From Stenotrophomonas sp. (GTDB taxonomy: Bacteria; Pseudomonadota; Gammaproteobacteria; Xanthomonadales; Xanthomonadaceae): DNA of 5,706 nucleotides. Shown one piece after another: positions 4,767-5,706 of this stretch (within the stretch, counting starts at the first letter, position 1; every line of letters starts with the position of its first letter). The stretch is from positions 1-5,706 of the forward strand of contig QFOV01000291.1 in the NCBI GenBank assembly GCA_003248565.1, written 5' to 3'. The position numbers and the translations under genes were made by a program. Below the pieces are notes generated by a model. The model saw nothing but the letters and a program-made list of their open reading frames with translations. It was not told the DNA's origin and did no database searches.

Positions 4767-5706
4767 GGCCAAGCTCCTGGGCTGGATGGCGCGAGATCAA
4801 CAACGCCAGGATGAAATTGCAGACCACTCCCAGCGCCACCGTGCTGCCGATCGCACGCAACACCGGGATCGACGACAGCCCGAGCAAGCTGAATACCAGC
4901 AGCGTCATCACGCTGCACACCAGCAGCCCGTGCAGGGTGCGCAGCTGGTCGGCATGGCTGTCGCCGGCATGCTCGAAGAACAGACCGTAATCCAGGCCAA
5001 GCCCGGCGGCGAGGATCAGGCCGATCAGGTGGAACAGGTTCAACTCCACACCCAGGCCGCGCAGCACCGCCAGCACCAGCAAGGTGGTCAGGATCATCGG
5101 CAGCAATACCCGCAGCACGCGTCGTGGCGAGCGCAATGCAGCGCCCACGGTCAGTGCCAGCAGCAGTACGGCGAGCGCAAGCGCTACCAGCACACGGCTG
5201 CGATAGTCGGCAACCAGGGATTCGGAGGCCTGCTTCATGTCCAGCAACTGTGCGCCGTGCAACTGCACGGTGCTGGCTACGGCTGCCACATCGTTAAGGC
5301 CGCTCAACGAGACCAACGCGATGGCGTGATCCTTGCCCTGCACCAGCAGACCATCAACCGCCGTCGCCAATGGTGTGCCGTGCAGATCAGCCGGTTGCAG
5401 TGGCGCTGCACGGCGTGCCTTCTGCACATCGGCGATGAATGGCTCGAACACATCATCGATGAACGGCGTTCCCGCCACCGCCGTTGCCAGCGCGGCGCGC
5501 AGGTTGGCTTCATCCGGCAGCTGTTGCTGGCGCTGGCGCTGCACGGCCGCGCTGGGCAGATAGCGCGCGGCCATGTCATAGCGCTCCAGCTCGCCGTTCG
5601 CAACCAGCGCATCCAGGGCCGGCCGCAAGCGTTCACTGGCGGCCAGTGCGGCTTGTGCATCGCTGCCGCGCACGGTGACCAGATAGCGCACATCCGGCGC
5701 GCCCAG
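4753..5706 (-). CDS. MMPL/RND-family exporter, C-terminal part (5' end beyond window)
   Basis: The minus-strand frame is open from the right edge to the TGA at 4753-4755, giving the last 317 residues of what is normally an MMPL-type protein of roughly 750-800 residues. The first visible residues, LGAPDVRYLVTVRG, belong to the second periplasmic domain, so the in-frame GTG at 5691 is internal and not the start. After about 165 soluble residues come five predicted membrane helices at roughly 172-191, 197-215, 222-243, 259-276 and 283-304 (visible numbering), matching the last helices of an RND half. GLGLDYGLFF (about 235-244) is the conserved intramembrane segment where RND transporters carry proton-relay acidic residues. 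In aryl polyene and xanthomonadin loci such proteins are proposed to move the finished polyene lipid to the outer membrane. Family assignment is firm; substrate is inferred from context. Confidence 0.9.
   Translation of the reverse strand: MGAPDVRYLVTVRGSDAQAALAASERLRPALDALVANGELERYDMAARYLPSAAVQRQRQQQLPDEANLRAALATAVAGTPFIDDVFEPFIADVQKARRAAPLQPADLHGTPLATAVDGLLVQGKDHAIALVSLSGLNDVAAVASTVQLHGAQLLDMKQASESLVADYRSRVLVALALAVLLLALTVGAALRSPRRVLRVLLPMILTTLLVLAVLRGLGVELNLFHLIGLILAAGLGLDYGLFFEHAGDSHADQLRTLHGLLVCSVMTLLVFSLLGLSSIPVLRAIGSTVALGVVCNFILALLISRHPAQELGHAGT
4774..4778 (-). promoter_or_regulatory. Ribosome binding site of the dehydratase gene
   Basis: AGGAG on the minus strand lies 7 nt before ATG 4766 and inside the end of the exporter gene. 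It decides for this ATG over the in-frame TTG at 4772, which would be only 1 nt from the AGGAG. Confidence 0.7.

Noticed and set aside
3882..4814. 310-codon plus-strand open frame opposite the reductase and dehydratase
   Set aside because: It is antisense to two well-supported genes, with a His/Arg/Gln-rich translation lacking any domain and crossing the boundary between both genes.
1..5706. CRISPR arrays, insertion sequences, tRNA or rRNA genes, riboswitches, attachment sites
   Set aside because: I saw no spaced repeats, transposase motifs, terminal inverted repeats or structural RNA signatures; apart from the 217-bp divergent region and a 33-bp and a 9-bp gap, the window is coding.

Overview
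The window reads as chromosomal DNA from a GC-rich gammaproteobacterium, most likely of the Xanthomonas/Lysobacter/Stenotrophomonas group. The evidence is the strong G/C preference at third codon positions, a YcgL-domain gene, and a set of aryl-polyene (xanthomonadin-type) pigment genes of the kind found in that family. The genus is inferred; no rRNA or other marker gene is present.

Left part (1-610, minus strand): ycgL, a small gammaproteobacterial protein, overlaps by 8 bp the start of an unrecognised multi-pass membrane protein that runs off the left edge. A 217-bp divergent intergenic region (611-827) separates ycgL from the pigment genes and carries a good -10 element (TATACT) for the plus-strand operon.

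Middle part (828-3626, plus strand): three overlapping genes form a compact operon. They encode an elongating beta-ketoacyl-ACP synthase with an intact Cys-His-Lys-His catalytic set, a half-length ketosynthase-like 'chain length factor' without the active-site cysteine, and a soluble family 2 glycosyltransferase. The ketosynthase and chain length factor are expected to form the heterodimer that elongates the polyene on ACP.

Right part (3636-5706, minus strand): three genes run towards the middle operon. They are the C-terminal part of an MMPL/RND-type membrane exporter (5' end outside the window), a hotdog-fold 3-hydroxyacyl-ACP dehydratase of the ApeP type, and a FabG-type 3-oxoacyl-ACP reductase. 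The two operons converge with only 9 bp between stop codons, and both stops lie in the arms of a small inverted repeat.

Together these genes supply the core of an aryl polyene cycle: condensation (KS-CLF), keto reduction (FabG), dehydration (ApeP-like), probable glycosyl transfer and export. Carrier proteins, the starter-unit enzymes, the acyl-ACP synthetase and the acyltransferase are not in this window. The most notable anomaly is in the FabG-like reductase. It reads through cleanly but lacks about 22 residues that normally contain the NNAG motif and the fourth Rossmann strand, so this copy may not work, or the assembly may carry an in-frame deletion.
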